Of a stretch of DNA of 64,000 nucleotides, positions 1 to 8,020 are shown in pieces. Made by a program: the position numbers and the translations under genes. Within the stretch, counting starts at the first letter, position 1; every line of letters starts with the position of its first letter. The notes beneath the pieces were generated by a model. That model was not told the origin of the DNA and ran no database searches. It saw only the letters and a list, made by a program, of their open reading frames with translations. Origin of the DNA: Calidifontibacter indicus (GTDB taxonomy: Bacteria; Actinomycetota; Actinomycetes; Actinomycetales; Dermatophilaceae); the NCBI RefSeq assembly GCF_003386865.1, contig NZ_QTUA01000001.1, positions 496,001 through 560,000 on the forward strand, given 5' to 3'.

Positions 1-312
1 GGTGAGGTTGCCGTCATCGAGGTCGTAGCTGTTGATGGAATAGCCGCGGTCGCCGATGATCAGCGTGCCTTGGCCCTCGACCACCACGAAGTCCTGCTGG
101 TACATCGGGGCGCTGAAGGTGCCGGCGACCATCTGCTGCAGGTTGGCCGAGATGCCGGCCCGGAGCGCGTTGAACGACGCCTGCCCGTAGTAGGCGATCA
201 TCGCGCCCTTGCTCATGAACCAGGGATGGTCGAGCGTCAGGTAGTAGGCGTACTCGTTGCCGGGGATGTTGTCGTTCCCTTGCAGCACACCGGGATTCAG
301 AATGTTGCTCAC
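1..312 (-). CDS. AIM24 family protein, 3' part cut by window edge
   Basis: Third gene of a minus-strand set of AIM24-like paralogues; its C-terminus lies outside the window. The visible 104 residues start VSNILNPGVL and contain GAMIAYYGQASFNAL, which resembles the paralogues' region around MLFYAGQ and MVSYQGQ. The start is GTG, overlapping the TGA of the upstream gene as GTGA, the same junction as between the first two genes, so the three are probably translationally coupled. AIM24/TerD-like proteins form a beta-rich fold; their bacterial role is not established. The family call rests on similarity to the neighbours seen by eye. Confidence 0.7.
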   Translation of the reverse strand, partial: MSNILNPGVLQGNDNIPGNEYAYYLTLDHPWFMSKGAMIAYYGQASFNALRAGISANLQQMVAGTFSAPMYQQDFVVVEGQGTLIIGDRGYSINSYDLDDGNLT

Positions 313-1007
313 AGCTTGTCCTCCGATGCCTGAACCAGCACGACCCCCTGGCCGTGACACTGCAACTGCATGGCTTCGCCCGACCCGCGGCCGACCGCGT
401 CGCGCCAGCTCATCGCCGATTGCAATTGGGTCTGCACGTTGCCGACGGTGCCGACGAAGGCCTGCGGATCGACAACGACGGGGCCGTTTCCGACCGACAA
501 CTCCATCACCTCACCGTGTGCCAGCACGACCACCGACCCGACACCGGAGAGTTGGGTGGTGAACATCCCGTTGCCGGTGAGCGCTCCGGCGGCCGCGCCA
601 CGCAGCGCGCCGCGCAGCCCTCCGCCGCCGGCCTGCTGCGACTGGGTGGAGACGATCGATGCCTGCATGCCCGCGGTGAAGCCGAGCAGCCGGGACATGT
701 CGGCGGTCACCTGGCCGCCCTGCGGCAGGTTGATCACATGGACGGCGAGACCGTGGAAGCCGTAGTGCACCTCCCCGGTGCCCTGGGCGACCATCGTCCG
801 CTCGTGCTCGCTGCGCAACATCGACCCGACCATCGCGCCCATGCCGCCACCCCCGGGCGCGCCGCCGGCGCCGGGAATCTGGTGCGGCGCGAAGGTGACC
901 TGCCCGGCGTAGAAGAGCATCGATCCGCGGCGGGAGATCACCGGGCCCGATTGCCCCAGGTTGACCTTGACGACCTTGCTGTTGACCTTCTCGAACATCC
1001 CGATCAC
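309..1007 (-). CDS. AIM24 family protein
   Basis: A 232-residue protein starting GTG (V-I-G-M-F-E-K), chosen because the GTG overlaps the TGA of the upstream paralogue as GTGA; an ATG three codons in is the alternative. It is glycine-rich, with a GGAPGGGGMGAM loop near residue 58 and further Gly/Ala stretches around residue 130, and ends with an SWRDAVGRGSGEAMQLQCHGQG segment matching the upstream gene's SWRSAIGQGGGEAFSLRWQGQG. No signal peptide or membrane helix is evident, so it is probably cytosolic. AIM24 proteins are named after a mitochondrial protein; the biochemical role in bacteria is unknown. It is the middle gene of three adjacent paralogues. Confidence 0.8.
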   Translation of the reverse strand: MIGMFEKVNSKVVKVNLGQSGPVISRRGSMLFYAGQVTFAPHQIPGAGGAPGGGGMGAMVGSMLRSEHERTMVAQGTGEVHYGFHGLAVHVINLPQGGQVTADMSRLLGFTAGMQASIVSTQSQQAGGGGLRGALRGAAAGALTGNGMFTTQLSGVGSVVVLAHGEVMELSVGNGPVVVDPQAFVGTVGNVQTQLQSAMSWRDAVGRGSGEAMQLQCHGQGVVLVQASEDKL

Positions 1008-1627
1008 CGTTCCGCCGGCTGGATGGAGACGACGCCTTGGCCCTGCCAGCGCAGCGAGAACGCCTCGCCGCCGCCCTGGCCGATGGCCGACCGCCACGAC
1101 ACGTCGGTGACGAAGGACTGCTGCAGTGGCCCCTTCGCCGCGACGAACGCGTCGGGGTCGACCACCAACGGGAGGTTGGGGTTGACCTCGAGATGGATGA
1201 GCGGGCCGCCCGCGCTGAGCAGGGCGACCTGACCGGTGCCGCTGACCGTGGTGGTGAACAGGCCCTGGCCGCTGCTCATCCCGCCCACACCGGCGAACTG
1301 GACGTTGGTCTGCAGGTTGCCGGCGAGCGCCAGAATCTGGCGGCTCTCGACCTGCATGGTCTCGTTGTTGAGCGGGAGCACGGTGACGTACTGCGCCTGC
1401 ACCGCGAACTGCACCAACCCGTCGCCGGTGCACTCCATCAGGCTGAGCGCCTCGCCCGTTGCGCGCTGCTTGAGACCGGCCAGAACGCCTGAGCCGCCGC
1501 CGAATCCGGCGTTCTTGAACTGGATCTGTCCCTGGTAGGAAACCATCGAGCCGCTGATCGCGCGCACCGACGACTTCTGCAGCCGCGCCTCGACGATGCG
1601 CGATGAGCGCGCAACGAGTTCCCCCAC
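1004..1627 (-). CDS. AIM24 family protein, first gene of the set
   Basis: A 207-residue protein. The start is GTG because AGGAGG lies six bases upstream (minus strand), giving VGELVARSSRIVEARL. Features are a SYQGQIQFK strand, a Gly-rich GFGGGSG turn and the C-terminal SWRSAIGQGGGEAFSLRWQG block shared with the next gene. It has no signal peptide or transmembrane segment. It is the promoter-proximal member of a three-gene operon in which each junction is a GTGA overlap, which suggests the three products are made in similar amounts and may act together. The function is unknown; the family name is from recognisable pattern, not a search. Confidence 0.8.
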   Translation of the reverse strand: MGELVARSSRIVEARLQKSSVRAISGSMVSYQGQIQFKNAGFGGGSGVLAGLKQRATGEALSLMECTGDGLVQFAVQAQYVTVLPLNNETMQVESRQILALAGNLQTNVQFAGVGGMSSGQGLFTTTVSGTGQVALLSAGGPLIHLEVNPNLPLVVDPDAFVAAKGPLQQSFVTDVSWRSAIGQGGGEAFSLRWQGQGVVSIQPAER

Positions 1628-1724
1628 GTCGGTCCTCCTGTGTGTCCCGGCGCCCGGTCGGGCACCGGTTCTCCTGACGCGCAAGTCTGCCGGATCGTTC
1701 CCGTTCCGCCGTGGCTTACCGATG

Positions 1725-1755
1725 AGAAAGGGAGGCGCCCCGGTGGCCGCCTCCC
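1725..1755 (-). terminator. Rho-independent terminator
   Basis: Arms GGGAGGCG (1730-1737) and CGCCTCCC (1748-1755) form an 8-bp GC stem. On the minus strand the stem is followed by TTTCTC. It sits 35 bases beyond the stop of the small minus-strand gene at 1790-1978, which supports that gene being transcribed. Confidence 0.6.
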
Positions 1756-1789
1756 TGTTGTCGGTCTCCTTTACGGGCTGTGTCGTGGT

Positions 1790-1978
1790 TCAGATCTGCA
1801 GGGCCCTGCCGTGCAGCCTTTGCTGCAGATGCCACTGCCGCAGCACTTCGGTCCACCCGCGGCGCGCGGTGCGGGCGAGCAGTGCCGGACGGCGTCCGCG
1901 GGCGGCGGCGGTGTCGTGGGAGACGCGCTGGGCGTCGCGGTCGATCGGGTCGGCGAAGAGGTTCATCGAGGTGTTCAT
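1790..1978 (-). CDS. Small hypothetical protein (62 aa), divergent from LysR gene
   Basis: Sixty-two residues beginning MNTSMNLFADPIDRDAQRV and ending in a basic, potentially amphipathic stretch (GWTEVLRQWHLQQRLHG). I do not recognise the family. Support is indirect: a purine-rich GAGAG about nine bases before the ATG, a terminator-like hairpin just after the stop, and placement divergent to a LysR-type regulator, the usual arrangement for a regulator's target. The alternative is that the whole interval is non-coding leader sequence. Confidence 0.4.
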   Translation of the reverse strand: MNTSMNLFADPIDRDAQRVSHDTAAARGRRPALLARTARRGWTEVLRQWHLQQRLHGRALQI

Positions 1979-2016
1979 GAGTACAACTCTCGACACACTG
2001 ACTCGTAAGCACAAGC

Positions 2017-2038
2017 GAATGTTTCTTAACAACCATTC
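2017..2038. promoter_or_regulatory. Candidate LysR-type operator
   Basis: An interrupted dyad, GAATGTTT then six bases then AACCATTC, matches in seven of eight arm positions. It lies 22 bases before the LysR gene in an AT-rich stretch between two divergent genes. LysR regulators usually bind such dyads next to their own gene; binding here is inferred. Confidence 0.4.
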
Positions 2039-2060
2039 ACTCTTGCTGTACTGTTGAGAC

Positions 2061-2960
2061 ATGGTCGATGTAAACCGTCTGCGGGTGTTCCGAGCCGTCG
2101 TCGCGAGCGGCTCGGTGGGTGCCGCGGCCACCCACCTGGGCTACACGCCGTCCGCCGTCAGTCAGCACCTCTCGGCGCTGGCGAAGGAGACCGGGTTGAC
2201 GCTCTTCGAGAAGAGCGGACGCGGCATCGCGCCGACCGCTGCCGGCCTCGAACTCGCCTCGCGCAGTGAGGAATTGATGAGTTCGATCGCGAGATTGGAC
2301 GGCGAGATCGACGACCTGCGCTCGGGCCGCACTCAGACCCTGTCGGTCTCCACCTTCGCGTCGGCCGCCGAGGAGTGGATGCCCGATGTGGCCTCGACGG
2401 TGCTCGCCGAGTTTCCCGACGTGGTCTTCACCTTCCGACTCAACGAGAACGGCGTCGCGGCCGCCCCGACGCCCCCGGACATCGACATCCGCACCGAGGT
2501 GCCCGAGGAGGGGCCCACCCGGATGGCCGGGTACGAGCGGCACGTCGTCTCCAACGACCGCTACGTCGTACTGCTGCCGGCGGGCCACCGCCTCGCCGGC
2601 GAGCGCGAGGTGAAGTTCGCCGACCTCGCCGACGAGCCGTGGATCGACGACGACCCGGGCGAGACCACCTGCGGAGGGATCGTCGTGCGGGCCGCTCGGG
2701 CCGCGGGCATCACCCCGCGCTATGTCGCGTACGCCGGCGACCACCACGGCGGAATCGCGTTCGTGGCAGCGGGTATCGGCGTGACGATCGTGCCCGGACT
2801 GGCCGCCGGCAACCTCCCACCGACTGTGGTAAAGCGTCCGCTCGTGTCACCGACCCCGGAGCGGCGCATCGTGCTGTTCGTGCACCGACAGGCGATGCTC
2901 AAACCGGCCGGACGGCGGGTGGTCGAGTTGCTGACGAAGAAGTGCGCCGCGGTGGCGTGA
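2061..2960 (+). CDS. LysR family transcriptional regulator
   Basis: A 299-residue protein, normal LTTR length. The N-terminal winged helix-turn-helix (residues 1-60) reads MVDVNRLRVFRAVVASGS, then GAAATHLGYTPSAVSQHLSA, the usual LysR DNA-binding helix. Residues about 90-295 form the periplasmic-binding-like effector domain, with VLLPAGHRLAG and the GGIAFVAAGIGVTIVPG segment near 235-250. It is divergent from a small gene at 1790-1978 with a dyad between them, so it probably controls itself and that gene. The effector cannot be told from sequence. It is followed by a long inverted repeat before a convergent gene. Confidence 0.9.
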   Translation: MVDVNRLRVFRAVVASGSVGAAATHLGYTPSAVSQHLSALAKETGLTLFEKSGRGIAPTAAGLELASRSEELMSSIARLDGEIDDLRSGRTQTLSVSTFASAAEEWMPDVASTVLAEFPDVVFTFRLNENGVAAAPTPPDIDIRTEVPEEGPTRMAGYERHVVSNDRYVVLLPAGHRLAGEREVKFADLADEPWIDDDPGETTCGGIVVRAARAAGITPRYVAYAGDHHGGIAFVAAGIGVTIVPGLAAGNLPPTVVKRPLVSPTPERRIVLFVHRQAMLKPAGRRVVELLTKKCAAVA

Positions 2961-2977
2961 ATTGCCCCCCTCGCGAG

Positions 2978-3027
2978 CGAGTGTCATGGCGTTCGAGGGG
3001 TAGTCACCTCAAACGTCATGACACTCG
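2978..3027. repeat. Long intergenic inverted repeat between convergent genes
   Basis: Arms 2978-2998 and 3007-3027 (about 21 bp) pair with two mismatches; the outer 11 bp, CGAGTGTCATG, are perfect. The repeat fills the space between the ends of lysR and trhO. It has no T-tract. It could act as a two-way transcription barrier. Confidence 0.65.
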
Positions 3028-3053
3028 GGGACAACTCGGGAAACACCACCACC

Positions 3054-3818
3054 TCAGCCGTCGATCTCGGACCGCTCGCGCCCGACATCCCGCAGGCCGG
3101 TGTCGAGGGTGACCCGGTTGTCGAAGACGAAGCACTCACCCTCGAAGTCGGCGTCTGCGTCAGGAATCTCCTTGAAGTAGTTCAGGATTCCTCCCTGCAG
3201 CTGGTGAACTTGCAGACCGAGATCTTGCATCCAGGGGCTCGACTTCTCACACCTGATGCCACCGGTGCAGTACATCGCGACCTGCTTGCCCTCGGCCCTC
3301 CACTGCGGGGCGTGCTGTTCGACGTAGTCACGGAAGTCGCGGAAGTTAACGACACCCGGGTCGACCGCGCCCTTGAAGCGGCCGACGCCGAACTCGAACG
3401 AGTTGCGGTTGTCGAGCACGATCACGTCGTCGCGGCGGATCAGCTCGCGCCACTCGTGCGGCGGCACGTCGGTGGCCGCGACGTCGTCGACCCGCGCGGG
3501 CATGTCGAGGCCGTCGACGCCGAGCGGAACGATCTCGCGCTTCGCCTTGATCAGCGTGCGGGAGAACGGGATTCGTTCATACGCGGTGCGCTTGTAGACC
3601 ATGCCGTCGAAAGCCGTCGAAAGCAGCGGATCGCAGGCCGCAGCACTGACGAACTCCTCGATGCGCTCGGACGGCGCGGCGAGCATGCCGTTGACCCCCT
3701 CGGTGGCCACCAGCACCGTGCCGAGCAGTCCGTCGGTGAGCTCGGTGAGGCGCGCACACACCGCCGCCACGTCGTCGACGCGGACGAAGCGGTAGAAGGC
3801 GATGTGGGTGCCGGACAT
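3054..3818 (-). CDS. trhO: tRNA uridine-34 hydroxylase TrhO (rhodanese-domain, UPF0176)
   Basis: A 254-residue protein starting MSGTHIAFYRF. It has an N-terminal acylphosphatase-like domain (residues 1-95, with GLLGTVLVATEGVNGM) and a rhodanese domain (about 120-220) carrying the active-site loop YCTGGIRCEK with the catalytic cysteine. The family installs 5-hydroxyuridine at the wobble position of some tRNAs using oxygen. The length fits bacterial TrhO/YceA, without the Cys-rich tail seen in some members. It lies 38 bp downstream of the LLM oxidoreductase gene on the same strand, so co-transcription is possible though a functional link is not evident. Confidence 0.88.
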   Translation of the reverse strand: MSGTHIAFYRFVRVDDVAAVCARLTELTDGLLGTVLVATEGVNGMLAAPSERIEEFVSAAACDPLLSTAFDGMVYKRTAYERIPFSRTLIKAKREIVPLGVDGLDMPARVDDVAATDVPPHEWRELIRRDDVIVLDNRNSFEFGVGRFKGAVDPGVVNFRDFRDYVEQHAPQWRAEGKQVAMYCTGGIRCEKSSPWMQDLGLQVHQLQGGILNYFKEIPDADADFEGECFVFDNRVTLDTGLRDVGRERSEIDG

Positions 3819-3856
3819 GGGATCGATGGTCGGCGACGAATCACGCCGCCGCCAAA

Positions 3857-4729
3857 TCAGCGGAACTTCGGGATCACGTCGGCGACGACCTGCTCGAGGG
3901 TGTCGAGCGAGCCGACGTAGACGTCCTTCTCGCGGGGCCAATGGGTGATGACGTCGGTGAACCCGAGCTCGCCGGCGCGCCCCACCATGTCTTCGAACAG
4001 CGCCGCGCTCTCCAGCGAATAGCGTTGTCCGGCATCGAGATTGAGGAAGCGCCCGAAGCCCCAGCGGTCGCGTCCGGCCTTGTCGAGAGCGGCGTCGAGC
4101 CTGCCGCTGAGTTGCTCGAGCGAGGCCCACCAGTCGTCCTGGCTCTCGCCCTTGACGCCGGTGGTGACCCAGCCCGCGCCGAGCGACACCGCCATCCGGA
4201 TCGAGCGCGGGCCGTTGCCGGCCATGATGAACGGGGTGCGGGGCCGTTGCCGCGGCCCGGGCGCGGTCGCCAAGCCGTCGATCGTGAAGTACTCGCCCCG
4301 GTGGGTCACCTTGTCGTTGGTGAGCAGCACATCGAGCACCTCGGCGAACTCCTCGAACCGGTCGACCCGTTGCTTCACGGTGAGCTCGGGGCCACCGAGG
4401 ATGCGGGAGTCGAGGTCGCCGCCGGTGCCGAGGCCCAGCAAAAAGCGTCCGCCGGAGATGTCGTCGAGCGCGGTGATCTCACGCAGGAAGGCGCCGGGGT
4501 GACGGAAGTTGGGCGAGGCCACGAACATGCCCAGGCGCATCAGGCCGGTGACCGTCGACGCCGCCGTGAGGGTGGTGGTGGCCGAGAACCACGGGCTGTC
4601 GGGCAGGCCGGCCCAGGTGACGTGGTCGTAGGTCCAGGCGTGGTCGAAGCCGTAGCCCTCCGCCTGCTGCCACAGCACCTGGGCGCGCGACCACGGGTGC
4701 TCGGGCAGGATCGTGATGCCGAATCGCAT
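3857..4729 (-). CDS. LLM class F420-dependent oxidoreductase
   Basis: A 290-residue TIM-barrel protein of the luciferase-like monooxygenase superfamily. It shows the typical start MRFGITILPEH, the substrate/cofactor strand FDHAWTYDHVTW, GLMRLGMFVASPNFRHPG, the GRFLLGLGTGG motif near residue 95-105, and FIMAGNGPRSIRMAV before the last third. Members in actinobacteria mostly use coenzyme F420 rather than FMN; the substrate cannot be predicted. ATG at 4729 is the only good start. It is separated from the upstream glycosyltransferase gene by about 60 bp holding a short GAGCCGG/CCGGCTC dyad. Confidence 0.88.
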   Translation of the reverse strand: MRFGITILPEHPWSRAQVLWQQAEGYGFDHAWTYDHVTWAGLPDSPWFSATTTLTAASTVTGLMRLGMFVASPNFRHPGAFLREITALDDISGGRFLLGLGTGGDLDSRILGGPELTVKQRVDRFEEFAEVLDVLLTNDKVTHRGEYFTIDGLATAPGPRQRPRTPFIMAGNGPRSIRMAVSLGAGWVTTGVKGESQDDWWASLEQLSGRLDAALDKAGRDRWGFGRFLNLDAGQRYSLESAALFEDMVGRAGELGFTDVITHWPREKDVYVGSLDTLEQVVADVIPKFR

Positions 4730-4788
4730 GGGCCGACCTTATGCCGCGGGTGCGACAGGTGAGCCGGGCAGGCGACGCCGGCGCCGGC

Positions 4789-5523
4789 TCAGACCGGCAG
4801 CCCGAGATCGGGATCGGCGAGCGCCCGCAGGTAGCTCGCGAACCCTTCGGGCGCGCGCGCCTCGAACCGTCCTGATGTGACGACCGGGGCGGACGCGGTG
4901 GAGACCACAGCCCCGCCGTCGCGTCGGATCGCTTCGACCAGCCGCACGTCCTCGTGCACGGGCAGCTCCGCAAAGCCACCGGCCTGTAGGTAGGTGCTGA
5001 GCCGGACGCCCAGGTTCGCGCCGTGCACATACGGGTGACCATCGGTGAGCACGTGCCGGGCGTGCCAGGCGTCGATCAAGCCAGGATCGACCCCCTTCGC
5101 ATCAGGAAGAACCGTGCCGAGCACGAGATCGGTTCCGGCACATGCGAGTTCGAGCTGCCGGCTGAGCCAGTGCGGCGGCACCACGCTGTCGGCGTCGGTG
5201 CTCGCGATCCACGTGGCTACAGGATCGGGACCGCCGGCGAGGGCGATCGCCTGCTGCACGCCGAGCCGTCGGGCGGCGCCCACCCGTCCGGCGTCACTGC
5301 GGACGGCGTGCACCCACGAACGGGCCTCCACCAACTCGGCCGACGCATCAGTGCAGCGGTCGAGCACGACGACCGTCGTGACCCGCACATGCGGATCGGT
5401 GCGGGCAAGGGCGGACCGTGCCGCCTCGAGCGAGTCGAGGCAGGGGGGCAACAGATCCTCCTCGTTGCGCGCCGGCACCACGACGAGCACATCGCGGACG
5501 CAGCCGCCCAGGGAATCGCCCAT
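4789..5523 (-). CDS. Family 2 glycosyltransferase
   Basis: A 244-residue soluble GT-A type transferase. It begins MGDSLGGCVRDVLVVVPARNEEDLL (start chosen for AGAGGA nine bases upstream). It has the nucleotide-binding VVVLDRCTDASAE strand, the metal-binding motif STDADSVVPPHWL (DxD near residue 115), and a HEDVRLVEAIRRDGG segment near 205 typical of the acceptor side of GT2 enzymes. It has no membrane helices. It is divergent from the acyl-CoA-dehydrogenase-like and PIG-L/methyltransferase genes; genes of these four types are known to occur together in bacteria, so this enzyme may act in the same unidentified pathway. Donor and acceptor are unknown. Confidence 0.85.
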   Translation of the reverse strand: MGDSLGGCVRDVLVVVPARNEEDLLPPCLDSLEAARSALARTDPHVRVTTVVVLDRCTDASAELVEARSWVHAVRSDAGRVGAARRLGVQQAIALAGGPDPVATWIASTDADSVVPPHWLSRQLELACAGTDLVLGTVLPDAKGVDPGLIDAWHARHVLTDGHPYVHGANLGVRLSTYLQAGGFAELPVHEDVRLVEAIRRDGGAVVSTASAPVVTSGRFEARAPEGFASYLRALADPDLGLPV

Positions 5524-5663
5524 TTCGTCCTCTCTCACCCCTACGGTCACACCACTGTCGCACCCGCTGGTGGTCGAATGGACTCGCCGCTCAAACGAGA
5601 CCAATATTCATGCAAAGCACGCCGTCCGGGCCACCCCGGCGGGTGGACCGGAGGGGAACTGGA

Positions 5664-6677
5664 ATGAAGACTGGCGCGAACGTTGCGGCCGGCATCGCCG
5701 AATCGGCAGGGCACGATGCGTTGTACCGCGCGGCGCGCGAGGCGGCCGGCGACCCACAGGCGGCGCTGGTCCTCGCGGGCCGATTCGCCGACGCGTTGCC
5801 GTTGCCGGGCTCGGGCTCGGGCTCGGGCTCGACCGCACAACTGTGGGAGGGATTGGCACGCCTGGGGATGATCGACCTCACCGTGGCCCGCGCGATCGAA
5901 CCCCACCTGGACGCCCGCGCCATCCTCGCCGAGGCCGGCGACGATGCGCCCGAAGGCACTTGGGGCGTCTTCGCCGCCGAAGGCCCAGGTGTGCGGCTGG
6001 AGGCGAGCGGGCAGGGTTCCGACTGCACGCTCACCGGCGTCAAGCCGTGGTGCTCGCTCGCGGCCGTGCTCGACCACGCACTGGTCACGGCCTGGGTCGA
6101 TGACGAGCAGCGCGGACTGTTCGCCGTCGACATGCAGCAGTCGGGCGTCACGGCCACCAGCGGCACCTGGGTCGCCCGGGGTCTACCGCAGGTCACCAGC
6201 GAATCGGTGGAGTTCGCCGACGTGCCGGCGCGAGCCGTCGGCGACGCCGGGTGGTACCTGCGCCGCCCGGGCTTCGCCTGGGGTGGCATCGGTGTCGCGG
6301 CGGTGTGGTTCGGTGCGGCGGTCGCGCTGGCAGGCGCGCTGACCGAGGCAGCCGGCCGGCGCAAGCCCGACCAGATCGCGCTCATGCACATCGGACGCTG
6401 CGACGCCGCCCTGCACGCGGCCCGCTGCACCCTGCGCGAGGCGGCCGCCCGGGTCGACGACGGCTGCGTCGACGATCCCGGCCGCCTGGCCGCACGCGTC
6501 CGGACGGTGGTGGCACAGGCCGCAGAGACCGTGCTGACCACCGTCGACCACGCGCTCGGCCCGGGCCCGCTGGTGGCGGATGAGGAGCATGCGGCGCGGG
6601 TGGCCGACCTGCACCTCTACCTGCGGCAGTGGCACGCGGAGCGCGACCTCGCCGCCCTCGGATCCTCGCTGCTGTGA
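5664..6677 (+). CDS. Acyl-CoA dehydrogenase-like flavoprotein
   Basis: A 337-residue protein starting MKTGANVAAGIAES, with GGAGGGG upstream. It carries a Gly-Ser repeat linker (residues about 49-56), then a WGVFAAEGPGVRLEASG beta domain and LTGVKPWCSLAAVLDHALVTA, which resembles the middle domain of acyl-CoA dehydrogenases. The C-terminal half is helical (LMHIGRCDAALHAARCTLREAAARV). It is shorter than ordinary acyl-CoA dehydrogenases (about 380) and the catalytic base was not identified, so the reaction may differ. Its TGA overlaps the GTG of the next gene, indicating translational coupling with the PIG-L/methyltransferase. Confidence 0.75.
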   Translation: MKTGANVAAGIAESAGHDALYRAAREAAGDPQAALVLAGRFADALPLPGSGSGSGSTAQLWEGLARLGMIDLTVARAIEPHLDARAILAEAGDDAPEGTWGVFAAEGPGVRLEASGQGSDCTLTGVKPWCSLAAVLDHALVTAWVDDEQRGLFAVDMQQSGVTATSGTWVARGLPQVTSESVEFADVPARAVGDAGWYLRRPGFAWGGIGVAAVWFGAAVALAGALTEAAGRRKPDQIALMHIGRCDAALHAARCTLREAAARVDDGCVDDPGRLAARVRTVVAQAAETVLTTVDHALGPGPLVADEEHAARVADLHLYLRQWHAERDLAALGSSLL

Positions 6678-8002
6678 ACCGCACCTTCTCCCTCGACGAC
6701 CCGGGCACGCCGGAGCAGGAATGGCGCGAGGCCCTGCGGGCCAAGGCCCTCCCGAGCCTCGACCTGTCGCCCTTGCGGCGGCTGGTGGTGGTGTCGGCAC
6801 ACCCGGACGACGAGACCCTCGGGGTCGGCGGTCTCATCGCGCAGGCCGCTCGCGCCGACCTGACGGTCGACGTCGTGGTGCTCACCGACGGTGCCGCGTC
6901 ACACCCCGATTCACCGACCCACTCCCCCGAGGCGCTGCGTCGCATCCGCGAACACGAGGTGCGACACGCGATCGAACTGCTCGCCCCAGGGGCGTCGGTG
7001 CGCACCCTCGCGCTTCCCGACGGGGCGCTCGCCGACCATCTCGACGACGCGGTCGACGCCGTGGTGGAGACGATCGGCCTCGACGGCGAGTCGACCCTGC
7101 TGCTGTCGCCCTGGCATCTCGACCGGCATCCCGACCACGAAGCCGCGGCGCAGGCCTGCGCGCTCGCCTCGACGCGCACCGACGCCCATCACCTGGGCTA
7201 CCCGGTGTGGGCGTGGCATTGGAGCTCCGTCGACGAATTCCCTTGGGAATCGGCCGTTTCGGCGGCGCTCAGCGAAGATGATCAGGACCGCAAGGTCGCC
7301 GCGCTGGCCGCCCACACCAGCCAGGTCGAGCCGTTGTCGGACGACCCCGGCGACGAGGTGCTGCTGCCCGACCACGTCGTGCGCCATTTCCACCGCGACG
7401 TCGAGGTGCTCCTGCCCCAGGCCCCGGCCGACGACGACGCACTCGACGCCCTGCACGGCTCGAACAGCGACCCCTGGAACGTCGAATCCTCCTGGTACGA
7501 GCAGCGCAAGCGGGCGGTCATCCTCGGGCTGCTGCCGCGCCGGCACTACGAATCCGTGCTCGAGGTGGGGTGCTCGATCGGCGTGCTGACCGCCGACCTC
7601 GCCCAGCGGGCCGACCGCGTGGTCGGCATCGACTCGAGCGCGCACGCGGTGCAGGCCGCCCGCTCACGGGTGCCCGCGAACGCGACCGTGCACGTCATGG
7701 ACACCCCGAACGAATGGCCGTCCGACCGCTTCGACCTGGTGGTGCTCTCGGAGGTGGGCTACTTCTTCAGCCCCGGCGACTGGGCCGCCCTCCTCGCACG
7801 CGTCGAGCAGAGCCTCACCGACGACGGCGAGGTGCTGCTGTGCCACTGGCTGCCACAACCGAAGGGCTGGCCGATGAACGGCGAGGTGGTGCACGGCGCC
7901 GCGCTCGAGCAGCTGTGCCGCGGAGGTCGCCGGGTGGTGGCGCAGTACCGCGACGACAGCATCCGCGCCGAGGTCGTGGGGCCGACGCCGATCGAGCCGT
8001 AG
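6674..8002 (+). CDS. Bifunctional PIG-L family deacetylase / SAM-dependent methyltransferase
   Basis: A 442-residue fusion starting GTG (VNRTFSLDDPG), coupled by GTGA overlap to the gene before it. Residues about 35-230 form a PIG-L/LmbE zinc deacetylase with AHPDDETLG and the later HLDRHPDHEA histidine motif. Residues about 255-440 are a NodS-like class I methyltransferase, introduced by SDPWNVESSWYEQRKR and carrying motif I LEVGCSIGVLT and VVGIDSSAHAV. PIG-L enzymes remove N-acetyl groups from sugars; the methyltransferase probably modifies the same product. Such fusions exist in actinobacteria. The substrate is unknown; with the glycosyltransferase next door a modified glycolipid or glycoconjugate is plausible. 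Confidence 0.88.
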   Translation: MNRTFSLDDPGTPEQEWREALRAKALPSLDLSPLRRLVVVSAHPDDETLGVGGLIAQAARADLTVDVVVLTDGAASHPDSPTHSPEALRRIREHEVRHAIELLAPGASVRTLALPDGALADHLDDAVDAVVETIGLDGESTLLLSPWHLDRHPDHEAAAQACALASTRTDAHHLGYPVWAWHWSSVDEFPWESAVSAALSEDDQDRKVAALAAHTSQVEPLSDDPGDEVLLPDHVVRHFHRDVEVLLPQAPADDDALDALHGSNSDPWNVESSWYEQRKRAVILGLLPRRHYESVLEVGCSIGVLTADLAQRADRVVGIDSSAHAVQAARSRVPANATVHVMDTPNEWPSDRFDLVVLSEVGYFFSPGDWAALLARVEQSLTDDGEVLLCHWLPQPKGWPMNGEVVHGAALEQLCRGGRRVVAQYRDDSIRAEVVGPTPIEP

Positions 8003-8020
8003 GCCGCTGCGAGCGGCCGG

